From positions 18,631,218-18,695,217 of the forward strand of contig NC_084850.1 of assembly GCF_033115175.1 (NCBI RefSeq): DNA of 64,000 nt. The letters are read 5' to 3'. Of this stretch, positions 54,533-64,000 are shown piece after piece; the stretch's first letter is position 1, and every line of letters begins with the position of its first letter. Under the pieces are notes generated by a model. That model did no database searches. It saw only the letters and a program-made list of their open reading frames with translations, and was not told where the DNA came from. The translations under genes and the position numbers were made by a program. This DNA is from Lepus europaeus. Taxonomy: Eukaryota > Chordata > Mammalia > Lagomorpha > Leporidae.

Positions 54533-57500
54533 TGCATGGAACCTTCTCTAGGACTGACCACATACTAGGTCATAAAGCAAGTCTCAGCAAATTCAAAAGA
54601 ATTAGAATCATACCATGAAGCTTCTTAGACCAAAAAGGAATGAAATTGGAAATTAGCAACTCGGAAATCCCTAGAGCATATGCAAGCACATGGAGATTGA
54701 ACAACATGCTCCTGAATGAACAATGGGTCATAGAAGAAATTAAAAGAGAAATCAAAAATTTTCTGGAAGTAAATGAGGATAACAGCACAAGATACCAAAA
54801 CCTATGGGATACAACAAAAGCAGTGTTAAGAGGAAAGTTTATATCAATAGGTGCCTACATCAAGAAATTGGAAAGGCACCAAATAGATGAGCTTTCAAGT
54901 CATCTCAAGGATCTAGAAAATCTGCAGCAAACCAAACCCAAAAACAGTAGGAGAAGAGAAGTAATTAAAATCAAAGAAGAAATCAACAGGATTAAATCAA
55001 AAAAAAAAAAATTACAAAAAATCAGCCAAACGAGGAGCTGGTTTTTTGAAAAAAACCAACAAAATTGACACCCCATTGGTGCAACTAACTAAAAAAAGAA
55101 GAGAAAAGACCCAAATCAATAAAATCAGAGATGAAAAAGGCAACATAATAACAGACACCACAGCAATAAAAATAATCATCAGAAATTTCTACAAGGAATT
55201 GTATGCCAGCAAACAGGGAAATCTATCAGAAATGGACAGATTCTTAGACACATACAACCTATCTAAATTGAGCCAGGAAGACATAGAAAACCTAAACAGA
55301 CCCATAACTGACACAGAAATTGAAACAGTAATAAAGGCCCTCCCAACAAAGAAAAGCCCAGGACCAGATGGATTCACTGCTGAATTCTACCAGACATTTA
55401 GAGAATAACTAACTCCAATTCTCCTCAAACTATTCAGAACAATAGAAAAAAGAGGGAATCCTCCCAAATTCTTTGTAAGAAGCCAGCATCACCTTAATTC
55501 CTAAGCAGGAAAAAGATGCAGCATTGAAAGAGAATTACAGACCAATATCCCTGATGAACATAGATGCAAAAATACTCAATAGAGTGCCAATAGATTGCAA
55601 CAACACATCAGAAAGATCATCCACCCAGACCAAGTGGGATTTATCCCTGGTATGCAGGGATGGTTCAACGTTCACAAAACAATCAACGTGATACACCACA
55701 TGAACAAACTGCAGAAGAAAAACCATATGATTCTCTCAATAGACGCAGAGAAAGCATTTGTTAAAATACAACACCCTTTTATGATGAAAACCCTAAGCAA
55801 ACTGGGTATGGAAGGAACATTCCTCAATACAATCAAAGCAATTTATGAAAAACCCACGGCCAACATCCTATTGAATGGGGAAAAGTTGGAAGCATTTCTG
55901 CTGAGATCTGGTACCAGACAGGGATGCCCACTCTCACCACTGCTATTCAGTAGAGTTCTGGAAGTTTTAGCCAGCGCTATTAGGCAAGAAAAAGAAATTA
56001 AAGGGATACAAATTGGGAAGGAAGAACTCAAACTATCCCTCTTTGCCGATGATAGGAGTCTTTATTTAGGGGATCCAAAGAACTCTACTAAGAGACTACT
56101 GGAACTCATCGAAGAGTTTGGCAAAGTAGCAGGATATAAAATCAATGCACAAAAATCAACAGCCTTTGTATACACAGGCAATGCCACGGCTGAGGAAGAA
56201 CTTCTAAGATCAATCCCATTCACAATAGCTATAAAAACAATCAAATACCTTGGAATAAACTTAACCAAGGACATTAAAGATCACTACAATGAAAACTACA
56301 AAACCTTAGAGAAAGAAATAGAAGAGGATACCAAAAAATGGAGAAATCTTCCATGCTCATGGATTGGAAGAATCAATATCATCAAAATGTCTATTCTCCC
56401 AAAAACAATTTATACATTCAATGCAATACCAATCAAGATACCAAAGACCTTCTTCTCAGATCTGGAAAAAATGATGCTGAAACTCATGTGGAGACACAGA
56501 AAACCTCGAATAGCCAAAGCAATCCTGTACAACAAAAACAAAGCCGGAGGCATCACAATACCATATTTCAGGACATACTATATGGCAGTTGTTATCAAAA
56601 CGGCATGGTACTGGTACAGAAACAGATGGGTAGACCAATGGAACAGAATAGAAACACCAGAAATCAATCCAAACATCTACAGCCAACTTATATTTGGTCA
56701 AAGATCCAAAACTAATCCCTGGGATAAGGATTCTCTGTTCAATAAATGGTGCTGGGAAAATGGATTTCCACATGCAGAAGCTTGAAGCAAGACCCCTACC
56801 TTTCGCCTTACACAAAAATCCACTCAACATGGATTAAAGAATTAAATCTACAACCTGAAACCATCAAATTATTAGAGAGCATTGGAGCAACCCTGCAAGA
56901 TATAGACACAGGCAAAGACTTCCTGGAAAAGACCCCAGAAGCACAGGCAGTCAAAACCAAAATTAACCTTTGGGATTACATCAAATTGAGAAGTTTCTGT
57001 ACTTCAAAAGAAACAGTCAGGAAAGTGAAGAGGCAACAGACAGAATGGGAAAAAATATTTGCAAACTATACTACAGATAAAGGGTTGATAACCAGACTCT
57101 ACAAAGAAATCAAGAAACTCCACAACAACAAAACAAACAACCCACTTAAGAGATGAGCCAAGGTCCTCAATAGACATTTTTCCAAAGAGGAAATCCAAAT
57201 GGCCAACAGACACATGAAAAAATGTTCAAGATCACTAGCAATCAGAGAAATATAAATCAAAACCACAATGAGGTTTCACCTCACCCCAGTGAGAAGGGCT
57301 CACATTCAGAAGTCTACCAACAATAGATGCTGGAGAGGATGTGGGGAAAAAGGAACACTAACCCACTGTTGGTGGGAATGCAAACTGGTGAAGCCACTAT
57401 GGAAGTCAGTCTGGAGATTCCTCAGAAACCTTAAGATAACCCTACCATACAACCCAGCCATCCCACTCCTTGGAATTTACCCAAAGGAAATAATTTGGCA

Positions 57501-57767
57501 AACAAAAAAGCCATCTGCACATTAATGTTTATTGCAGCTCAATTCACAATAGCTAAGACCTGGAATCAACCTAAATGCCCATCTACAGTAGACTGGATAA
57601 AGAAATTATGGGACATGTACTCCATAGAATACTATACAGCAGTAAGAAACAATGAAACCCGGTCATTTGCAACAAGATGGAGCAATCTGGAAAACATCAT
57701 GCTGAGTGAATTAAGCCAGTCCCAAAGAGACAAATATCATTTGTTTTCCCTGATCAGTGACAACTAA
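54533..57767 (+). pseudogene. L1 ORF2 of element G, lacks most of the endonuclease
   Basis: Begins at the segment just before the IDHILGHK motif. The SDH box is damaged by a stop. The reverse transcriptase palm is open over a long frame (55595-56785, 396 codons) with [12 protein letters not shown] at 56042, the same unusual box as in element B. Frameshifts near 55050, 55570, 56760 and 57490, and stops at about 55408, 57154 and 57251, break the gene. The Cys motif at about 57328-57381 is intact ([18 protein letters not shown]). Natural stop at 57765-57767. Confidence 0.93.
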
Positions 57768-59272
57768 CTGAGCACCAAACGGGAAACTTGTTGAAGTGAA
57801 ACGGACACTATGAGAAACAATGACCTGATCAGCTCTTGTCCTGACTCTAGATGTACAATGTAGTACTTTATCCTTTTTAGTATTTTTTGTTGTTATTGTT
57901 GTTGTTGTTTTAGTACTAGTGGTTGAACTCTGTAATTAACACTCAATATTTCTTAGGTGTTTAAATTTTAACTGAAAATGAGCCCTGTTAAATATAAGAG
58001 TGGAAAAAGAGAGGGAGGAGATGTACAATTTGGGACATGCTCAATCGGACTTGCCGCAGATGGTGGAGTTAGAAATGTGCCAGGGGATTCCAATGCAATC
58101 CCATCAAGGTGGCATGTACCAATGCCATCTCACTAGTCCAAGTGATCAGTTTCAGTTCACAATTGATGGCTCTGATAGGTCTATGAGTCAAACGGATCAC
58201 ACAAACAAGACAAGTGTCTGCTAATACTAACTGATAGAATCAAAAATAATAATAAAAATAATACTGCTAATACTAACTGATACAATCAAAAAGGGAGAGA
58301 ACGATCCAACATGGGAAGCGGGATACACAGCAGACTCATAGAATGGCAGATGTCCTAAACAGCACTCTGGCCTCAGAATCAGTCCTTAAGGCATTCGGAA
58401 CTGGCTGAAGAGCCCAGGAGAGTATTGTAGGCATGGAAAGCCAAGACACCATGGAAAAGAAAAAAAAAAGAAGGAAACCTAAATGAAAGATCTCTCTGAG
58501 TGAGAACCCAGTGGGAAGAATGGGGCCATCAAAGAAGGAGGTACCTTTCTCTGAAGGGAGGAGAGAACGTTCACTTTGACTATGACCCTATAGGAATAAG
58601 ATCAAAGTCAGCGAACTCTAAAGGCTTCCATAGCCTTGGCAACTCATGACTAGAGCCTAGGGAGATTACTGACACCATAAACAAGAGAGTCAAATTGTTA
58701 AGTCAGCAACAGGAGTCACTGTCTACTGACATCTCATGTGGAATCTGTCCTTAATGTGTTGTCTAATGTGCAGTGATGCTATAACTAATACTGAAACAGT
58801 ATTTTTACACTTTGTGTTTCTGTGTGGGTGCAAACTGATGTGATCTTTACTAATTATATACTGAATCAATATTCTGTATATAAAGATAATTGGAAATGAA
58901 AAAAAAGCCTGGTGTTAAATTGGAAATGGCATGGAAAATTAATTAATTTTTTAAAAAATATTATGTAGTATCTCTGTCTTTAATGTGCTGTACATTCTTA
59001 TTTAATGCTATAACTAGTACTCCAACAGTATTTTTTTCACTTTGTGTTGCTATATGGGGGCAAACTGTTGAAATCTTTACTTAATATATACTGAACTGTT
59101 CTTCTGTATATAAAGAGAATTGAAAATGAATCTTTATGTGATTGGAAGGGGAAAGGGAGCGGGAAAGGGGAGGGTTGCGGGTGGGAGGGAAGTTATGGGA
59201 GGGGGGAAGCCATTGTAATCCATAAGCTGTACTTTGGAAATTTATATTCATTAAATAAAAGTTTAATTAATG
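57768..59272 (+). other. L1 G 3'UTR
   Basis: Young-family 3'UTR with (GTT)n at about 57887-57909, the recurring short frame at 58000-58224, a small local repeat of GCTAATACTAACTGATA at about 58218-58282, the two related CTTCTGTATATAAAG blocks and the G-rich end. Confidence 0.88.
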
Positions 59273-59319
59273 AAAAATAAAATAAAATAAAATAAAGGAA
59301 AACAGAAAGCAAAACAAAA

Positions 59320-60532
59320 AAAGACATGAAGGTGAAATAAAGACCTTCCATAACACATAGAAATTAAAAGAATTTGTCAACACTTTTTCAGCCTTACAAA
59401 AGATGCTTAAGTATATGTTACACATAGAAACACAGAAAGATAGTCATCATTATGAAAGAACTTAAAGGTAGCAAAACTACCAGCAAAAGATCAAAGGAAA
59501 TCCAAAGCAAACAATGTGAATATTTATTGAAAAATTGCGGGGCCAAGTCATTACTTATCAATAGTCACCTTGAATGAAAATGGCCAAAATTTTCCAATTA
59601 AAAATACAGACTGGCTTAATGGATTAAATACGCTGCATACAAGAAACACATCTCACCAACAAAGATGGCCACAGACTGAAAGTGAAAGGATGGAAAAAGA
59701 TATTCCATGCCAACAGAAACCAAAAAAGAGCCAGTGTAGTCATCCTAATTTCAGACAAATAGAATTTAACACAAAAACTCTTAAAACAAAGAAGGGCACC
59801 ATACAATGATTAAGGGATCAATTCGACAGAAAGATGTGACTATAATAAACATATATGCACCCAGTTAAAGGGTGCCAGGCTATTCAAAAGAAATGTCAAT
59901 AGATCTAAAGGGAGACATAGACTCCAACAAAATTGTAATGGGGGACTTCAACATCCCACTTTCAGCAATGGACAGATCAACCAGACAGAACATCAGCAAA
60001 GAAACAACAGATTTAATCTATACTATAGACTAAATGGACCTAAATGATATCTACAAAACTTTTCATCCCACAGTTGCAGAGTACACATTCTTTTCAATGG
60101 TGCATGGAACTTTCTCTAGGATAGACCATATGCTGAGCCATAAAGCAAGTCTTAAACAGATTCAAAGAATTGAAATCATACTATGGCTCTTCTCTGACCA
60201 CAATGCAATGAAGCTGAAATCAGAAACTTGGGAATCTCTAGAACATACGCAAACATGTGGACACTGAACAACATGCTCCTGAGTGAATAGTGGGTCATTG
60301 CAGAAATCAAAAATGTCTGAAAATGAATGAAGACAATAATATAACATATCAGAACTTATGTGATATAGCAAAAGCAATGTTAATAGGAAAGTTTATAGCA
60401 ATTAGTGCCTACATCAAGAAATTGCAAAGGCATAAAATAAATGTGCTATTGGTGCATCTCAAGGACCTAGAAAAACAACAAACCAAGCCCGAAACTAGTA
60501 GGAGGAAAGAAATAATTAAAAATAGAGAGGAG
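59320..60532 (+). mobile_element. Old L1 fragment H: ORF1 end and ORF2 endonuclease
   Basis: ORF1 C-terminal end (GAAGGTGAAATAAAGACC to about 59467), then ORF2 from about 59540 with decayed endonuclease motifs: ETHLTN-like at about 59643, GGGGACTTCAACATCCCAC (Asp of GDFN kept) at about 59940, and CTCTGACCAC (SDH kept) at about 60191. Multiple stops. Ends at a SINE. Confidence 0.85.
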
Positions 60533-60850
60533 GGGCCCGCGCTGTGGTGCAGTAGGTTAATCCTCCACCTGCGACGCCAGCATCCCATAATGGGTGCCAG
60601 TTCTAGTCCCAGCTGCTCCTCTTCCAATCCAGCTCTCTGCTATGGCCTGGGAAAGTAGAAGATGGCTCAAGTCCTAGGGCCCTTGCACCCGTGTGGGAGA
60701 CTGGAGAAGGCTCCTGGCTCCTGGCTTCAGATTGGCACATCTCCAGCTGTTGCAGCCATTTGGGGAGTGAATCAGCAGATGGAAAACCTTTCTCTCTGTC
60801 TCTCCCTCTCACTGTCTGTAACTCTCTCAAATAAATAAATAAAATCTTAA
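60533..60850 (+). mobile_element. CSINE with target duplication
   Basis: GGGCCCGCGCTGTGGTGCAG start, CCAGCATCCCATAATGGG core, CTCAAATAAATAAATAAAATC tail. Flanked by AAAAATAGAGAGGAG (60518-60532) and AAAAATAGAGAAGAG (60851-60865), one mismatch. Confidence 0.93.
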
Positions 60851-60865
60851 AAAAATAGAGAAGAG

Positions 60866-61770
60866 AGGATGTAAGATGGTGGAATAAGGAAAAATGTACT
60901 GTGCTAGGCTATGGATAAATAGTAAAAAAAAAAGCATAGCAAGTGCACTCTCAGGGAAGAATTAGAGAGAAAACCACAGTAGAAATTCTATGGAAAGTAG
61001 GGGAATACCGAGGACCTGTGTGGAATATGCAGAGGAGAAGCACATAGACACAACATATGACTGCAGGAGCCAAGAGTGGGTGGCAGCTTGAAGATGGAGG
61101 TAAGACCAGACTGCAACAACACATAGTGATATAGTCAAAAGAAGAGCTTAGTGGGGCCGGCACCATGGCTCACTTAGTTAATCCTCAGCCTGTGGCGCTG
61201 GCATCACATATAGGCACCAGGTTCTAGTCTTGGATGTTCATCTTCCAGTCCAGCTCTCTGCTGTGGCATGTTTCTCTCACCCCATCTGCCACACAATGGT
61301 GTCTGCTGCCTGGTTAAGAAAGAGTGCCATTTTGGGCTTGGGCTACAACTGTGGAAGCCGTTGTGCATGCTCACAGCAATTGGCTGAGACAGGATGTCAT
61401 CTTCTCAGCAATATAGGCAGCAGTGTTGGGTAGAAGACAACATTCAGCCAGTGGCTCTTGTGTAAACGTGTGACCCAGAGATTATAGTGGGGGGGGGGAC
61501 AACAGTCCCCACTGACTTTGAGTCTGGCTGGGAGGATTGATAAGTGAATGGCCACCCACATAGGACTGTGAGGCACCCCCAGCCTCCCAACATATCTCAG
61601 GCTCTGGGGCTCAAGCTGTCTAGGCATAGCTGGCTTGGGGAACATCTGTCTCTTTGTGGATCAGACAGGGTGGCAGGAGAGAGTGGAACATCTGACCCAA
61701 AGACTGTGGGATCCTTATGTGCTAGGTCTGTGGGGACTCAGTGGCTGCATGAGAGGGTGCAGCATTCCAA
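60866..61770 (+). mobile_element. L1 element I: old-type 5'UTR joined to the extreme ORF2 end
   Basis: 5'UTR beginning near AGGATGTAAGATGGTGG (an ATG-containing YY1-like start), with the same order as element G (GTGCCATTTTGGGC, GTCTGGCTGGGAGGATTGA). At about 61770 it jumps directly into the last about 15 ORF2 codons (CAAATACCATATGTTTTCCC). ORF1 and nearly all of ORF2 are missing. A SINE head lies inside at 61153-61269. Confidence 0.82.
61153..61269 (+). mobile_element. CSINE 5' fragment without tail
   Basis: GGGGCCGGCACCATGGCTCAC to CAGCTCTCTGCTGTGGCATG: only the first about 117 bases of the SINE. The CT-rich part and A tail are absent, which is unusual because retroposed SINEs normally keep the 3' end. 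Confidence 0.8.
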
Positions 61771-61867
61771 AAAGACAAATACCATATGTTTTCCCTGATC
61801 TGTGGTAACTAATAGAGTACCTAAAAGGTAATTTATAGGAGTGAAATTGACATTTAGAGACAAAATG
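61771..61867 (+). mobile_element. L1 I: ORF2 end and start of old-type 3'UTR
   Basis: CAAATACCATATGTTTTCCC, stop, and an old 3'UTR like that at 46921-47228. Interrupted at 61867 by an inserted element; it resumes at 62714. Confidence 0.8.
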
Positions 61868-62701
61868 ATTTTTTTTTTATTTAAAAAAACAACCAGGGTC
61901 TTTATTAGCCCTTCCATCACGTTTCTATCACTAAACTGATGAAAATTTCTATATGTTTCATTAGCTTGTGAAATTCTTTTGTATTTCAATTTGTCTGCAG
62001 AAAAATGGGAAATAGGAAGTTGAGTTCCTTATGGAAATCACATAGTAGAATAGGTTCCTGACCTAACATACTAAGAGACATTAAAAAGTTCATGGAAAAT
62101 ACGCATTCATTATCAGAAAGCACAGATTTTTAAAAATTTTTGCACCAAAGTAGCCTCCTTTAATTCCACTTCTTCCTGAACTTTGTAAAATCCTATCTTT
62201 CGAGTTGGCTCTCTTCAGACATCTGTTTCTGAGACATCAGGAAGGAATAGTTGGACAAGAGTCATGATTGCTTTCCAGATTTTAACTTGATAATCTAATG
62301 TGAAAAAATGTATTTGTATGATATATTCTGTATAATTTAGTGCATCCATAAAGAGGATTTCATTTATTTCCATTGCTTGCTTATATTGAGCATTGTTGTT
62401 GACTTTGATACTAATTTGACCTATTACTGCAACTGTTTTTTCTTATTTAGCAAATATAAATTTCCAAAGTATAGTTTATGGATTACAACGGTTCGCCCCC
62501 CCCCCCCGATAATTTCCCTCCCACTCGCACCCCTCCCATCTCCCTCTCTCTCTGCATTCCATTCACATCAAGATTCATTTGCAATTATCTTTATATACAG
62601 AAGATTGATTTAGTATATATTAAGTAAAGATTTCATCAGTTTGCATCCACACAGAAACACAAAGTGTAAAATACTGTTTCAGTACTAGCTACAACTAGTA
62701 C
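61868..62701 (-). mobile_element. Minus-strand L1 3' end with probable 3' transduction
   Basis: Inserted in the 3'UTR of element I between GAGACAAAATGA (61856-61867) and GAGACACAATGA (62702-62713). On the minus strand, L1 3'UTR runs from 62701 to about 62450 (reversed CTTCTGTATATAAAG block, C run at 62497-62507, CCAAAGTATAG), without a tail at its own end. About 570 bases of non-L1 DNA follow, ending in AATAAAG and a poly(A) at 61868-61877 (T run on +). This fits readthrough of the L1 signal to a downstream one. Confidence 0.7.
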
Positions 62702-62713
62702 TGAGACACAATG

Positions 62714-62942
62714 ATTTTTTATACCCCTTGTCTCGATTGTTGAGGAACAGTGTGTTTTTCTTCACACTATTTGTTGAACTCTTAGTGTAGGGTTAATCTT
62801 AGGAGTAAAAAGTAAACTGAAAGTAGATCATTGTAAACATCTAGGAGAAAGAGGAAGAACAAGGATGGGCGTATAGGTGGGAGGGAGGGTATGGTAGGAA
62901 ATATCACTATTATCCTGAATCTGTATATAGGAAATACATGGG
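62714..62942 (+). mobile_element. L1 I: remainder of the old-type 3'UTR
   Basis: TTTTTTATACCCCTTGTCTCG to GTATATAGGAAATACATGG, closely parallel to 46990-47228. Ends without a clear A tail. Confidence 0.8.
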
Positions 62943-63306
62943 ATGGCTATGGCCTTGCGTAGCTCTTATCCTTCAAAAAGTTCATATAACTTAGTTCCGA
63001 TTACTGCTTCCTCCTTTGCCCTTTCAGTGTTATAAATGTTAACCACATCCCCTATCCAGCCAACCAAGGTATCCCATCATCAAATTTTTGTTTATCTAAA
63101 CTCTTGTTCACTCATTTGTAAAAAGCATCTTCATTAAACTCTTCTTAAATCATTCCTATTGAGCATGGTTTTAGTTTCTTGCCATGACTCCAAGTGAAGC
63201 AATGATCAAATATGAAAAAAGTAATAATTTTTCTATTAAAAATAGATGTTTGCCAAAGCAACATATCATTAGGTGAAAAGCAGTAACATGAAATTGAAAT
63301 CCCTTT
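62943..63306. other. Intergenic DNA, nothing recognised
   Basis: About 360 bases with no recognised gene or repeat. Confidence 0.4.
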
Positions 63307-63600
63307 GGGACTGGCACTGTGGCATAGCAGATGGAGCAGCCTCCTGCTGCACTGGCATCCCATCTGGACACCAATTCAAGCCCAGCTATTTCACTTCGAT
63401 CCAGCTCTCTGCTATGGCCTGGGAAAGCAGTAGAAGATGGCCCAAATCCCTGGGCTCCTGCACCCACGTAGAAGACCCAGAAGAAGCTCCTGGTTCCTGG
63501 TTCTTGGCTTCAGATCAATCCAGTTCCAACCATTGTAGCCATTTGGGGAAGGAACCAGTGGATGGAAGATCTCTCTCTCCATCTTTTTTTAAAAAAAGAA
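63307..63600 (+). mobile_element. CSINE, tail region shortened
   Basis: GGGACTGGCACTGTGGCATAG start, CACTGGCATCCCATCTGG core, short CTCTCTCTCC tract, then T7A7 instead of the usual AAATAAAT tail. It abuts the minus-strand L1 5'UTR. Confidence 0.88.
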
Positions 63601-64000
63601 TTGAGTGTGGACTGAGAGCTGTGTTTGGTTCCTCAGGGTTGAGGGTGTGTCAAAGATGACACTCCCAGGTTAGGTGTGGTAAATCTCTCTTTCTTTCTTT
63701 CTTTTTTTGATTCAAAAGGGAAGTAATTCCACACAGCTGAACGTAATTGGAGGTAGTTAGCAGGCAAATGATATACCCACAGGAGCCAGAGATCAGAAGC
63801 TCTTTCCCAAGGACCACACAGGGAATCTCTGCTGCCCTCAGTGTGGGCTCCAATTCTCCTGCAGTCTCCCACTGGGTTGCCAAGTTAGATGCTAATCTCC
63901 TGTTATTTCACCCCTCCCCCCAGAGTCAGGTTTTTCTGCTAGGCTCAGGGCCCTTGCAGACCTGAGGTTGCCCTGCTTATGACGTATGTCAAAATGGCGC
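63601..64000 (-). mobile_element. L1 element J: 5'UTR fragment, minus strand
   Basis: Reverse complement of element A at about 270-680 (for example AGAAAAACCTGACTCTGGGG and GACTGCAGGAGAATTGGAGC on the minus strand). It is cut at 63601 well before ORF1 and runs off the window. The open frames on both strands here mirror those at 312-611 and are non-coding 5'UTR. Confidence 0.9.

Larger units (their letters stand above)
53664..59272 (+). mobile_element. L1 element G: old-type 5'UTR joined to mid-endonuclease ORF2, full 3' end
   Basis: An old-type 5'UTR (about 53664-54532, starting near TCAAATGGCAGAATAGG) passes directly at GGTGCATGGAACC into ORF2 at the late endonuclease region. ORF1 and the first about 190 ORF2 codons are absent. 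ORF2 then runs to 57767 and the 3'UTR to AATAAA and a tail of (AAAAT)n near 59272-59296. Confidence 0.87.

Noticed and set aside
63601..64000. Inverted match to position 270-680 as a 63-kb palindrome or duplication
   Set aside because: Both are members of the same dispersed L1 family in opposite orientation; nothing between them is mirrored.

Overview
The window is non-genic mammalian DNA, almost certainly from a lagomorph (rabbit-like). It carries about fifteen copies of a tRNA-derived SINE of the lagomorph CSINE type, which starts GGGGCTGG and ends in a CT-rich stretch, AAATAAAT and poly(A). It also carries many LINE-1 (L1) copies of one closely related, recently active family. I found no intact protein-coding host gene. 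Every long reading frame is an L1 ORF1 or ORF2 fragment, an antisense shadow, or SINE sequence. Family names such as L2, MIR and CSINE are recognised by eye from consensus knowledge, not by a database search.

Layout. 1-5207: a + strand L1 with 5'UTR and ORF1 that runs into about 1.26 kb of unrecognised DNA instead of ORF2 and then ends in an L1 3' terminus; beyond it lie a degraded retroviral gag zinc-knuckle remnant and a second L1 3' end. 5208-18067: an old L1 whose ORF2 was split by a near-full-length younger L1 (7211-17609, 17-bp target duplication), itself hit by two more L1 insertions, one of which became a tandem 3'UTR array. 18068-21365: two minus-strand L1 5' halves. 21366-36024: older, quieter DNA with SINEs, L2, MIR, a palindromic MITE-like element and microsatellites. 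36025-43367: the most complete L1 of the window. 43368-48317: two U2 snRNA fragments and a 5'-inverted old L1. 48318-50670, 53664-59272 and 60866-62942: three elements in which an old-type L1 5'UTR is joined directly to ORF2 sequence, skipping ORF1. 50671-52745: an ancient minus-strand L1. 59320-60532: an old L1 ORF1/ORF2 fragment. 63601-64000: a minus-strand L1 5'UTR running off the window, mirror-image to the + strand L1 5'UTR at position 1.

How the parts relate. All L1 ORFs are broken by frameshifts, stops or insertions, so nothing here looks able to move by itself now. The structure records past L1 machinery in action: target-site duplications, twin-primed inversions, SINE, snRNA and processed-transcript insertions made in trans, a probable 3' transduction, and one unequal crossing-over event that can be read from the mosaic of the tandem 3'UTR units. 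I did not find a novel defence, metabolic or regulatory system. The most unusual items are the ORF1-only L1 with a foreign 3' half, the 5'UTR-ORF2 chimeras, the hybrid 3'UTR array, the U2 fragment with a perfect 20-bp duplication, and a processed copy of an unidentified GC-rich transcript.
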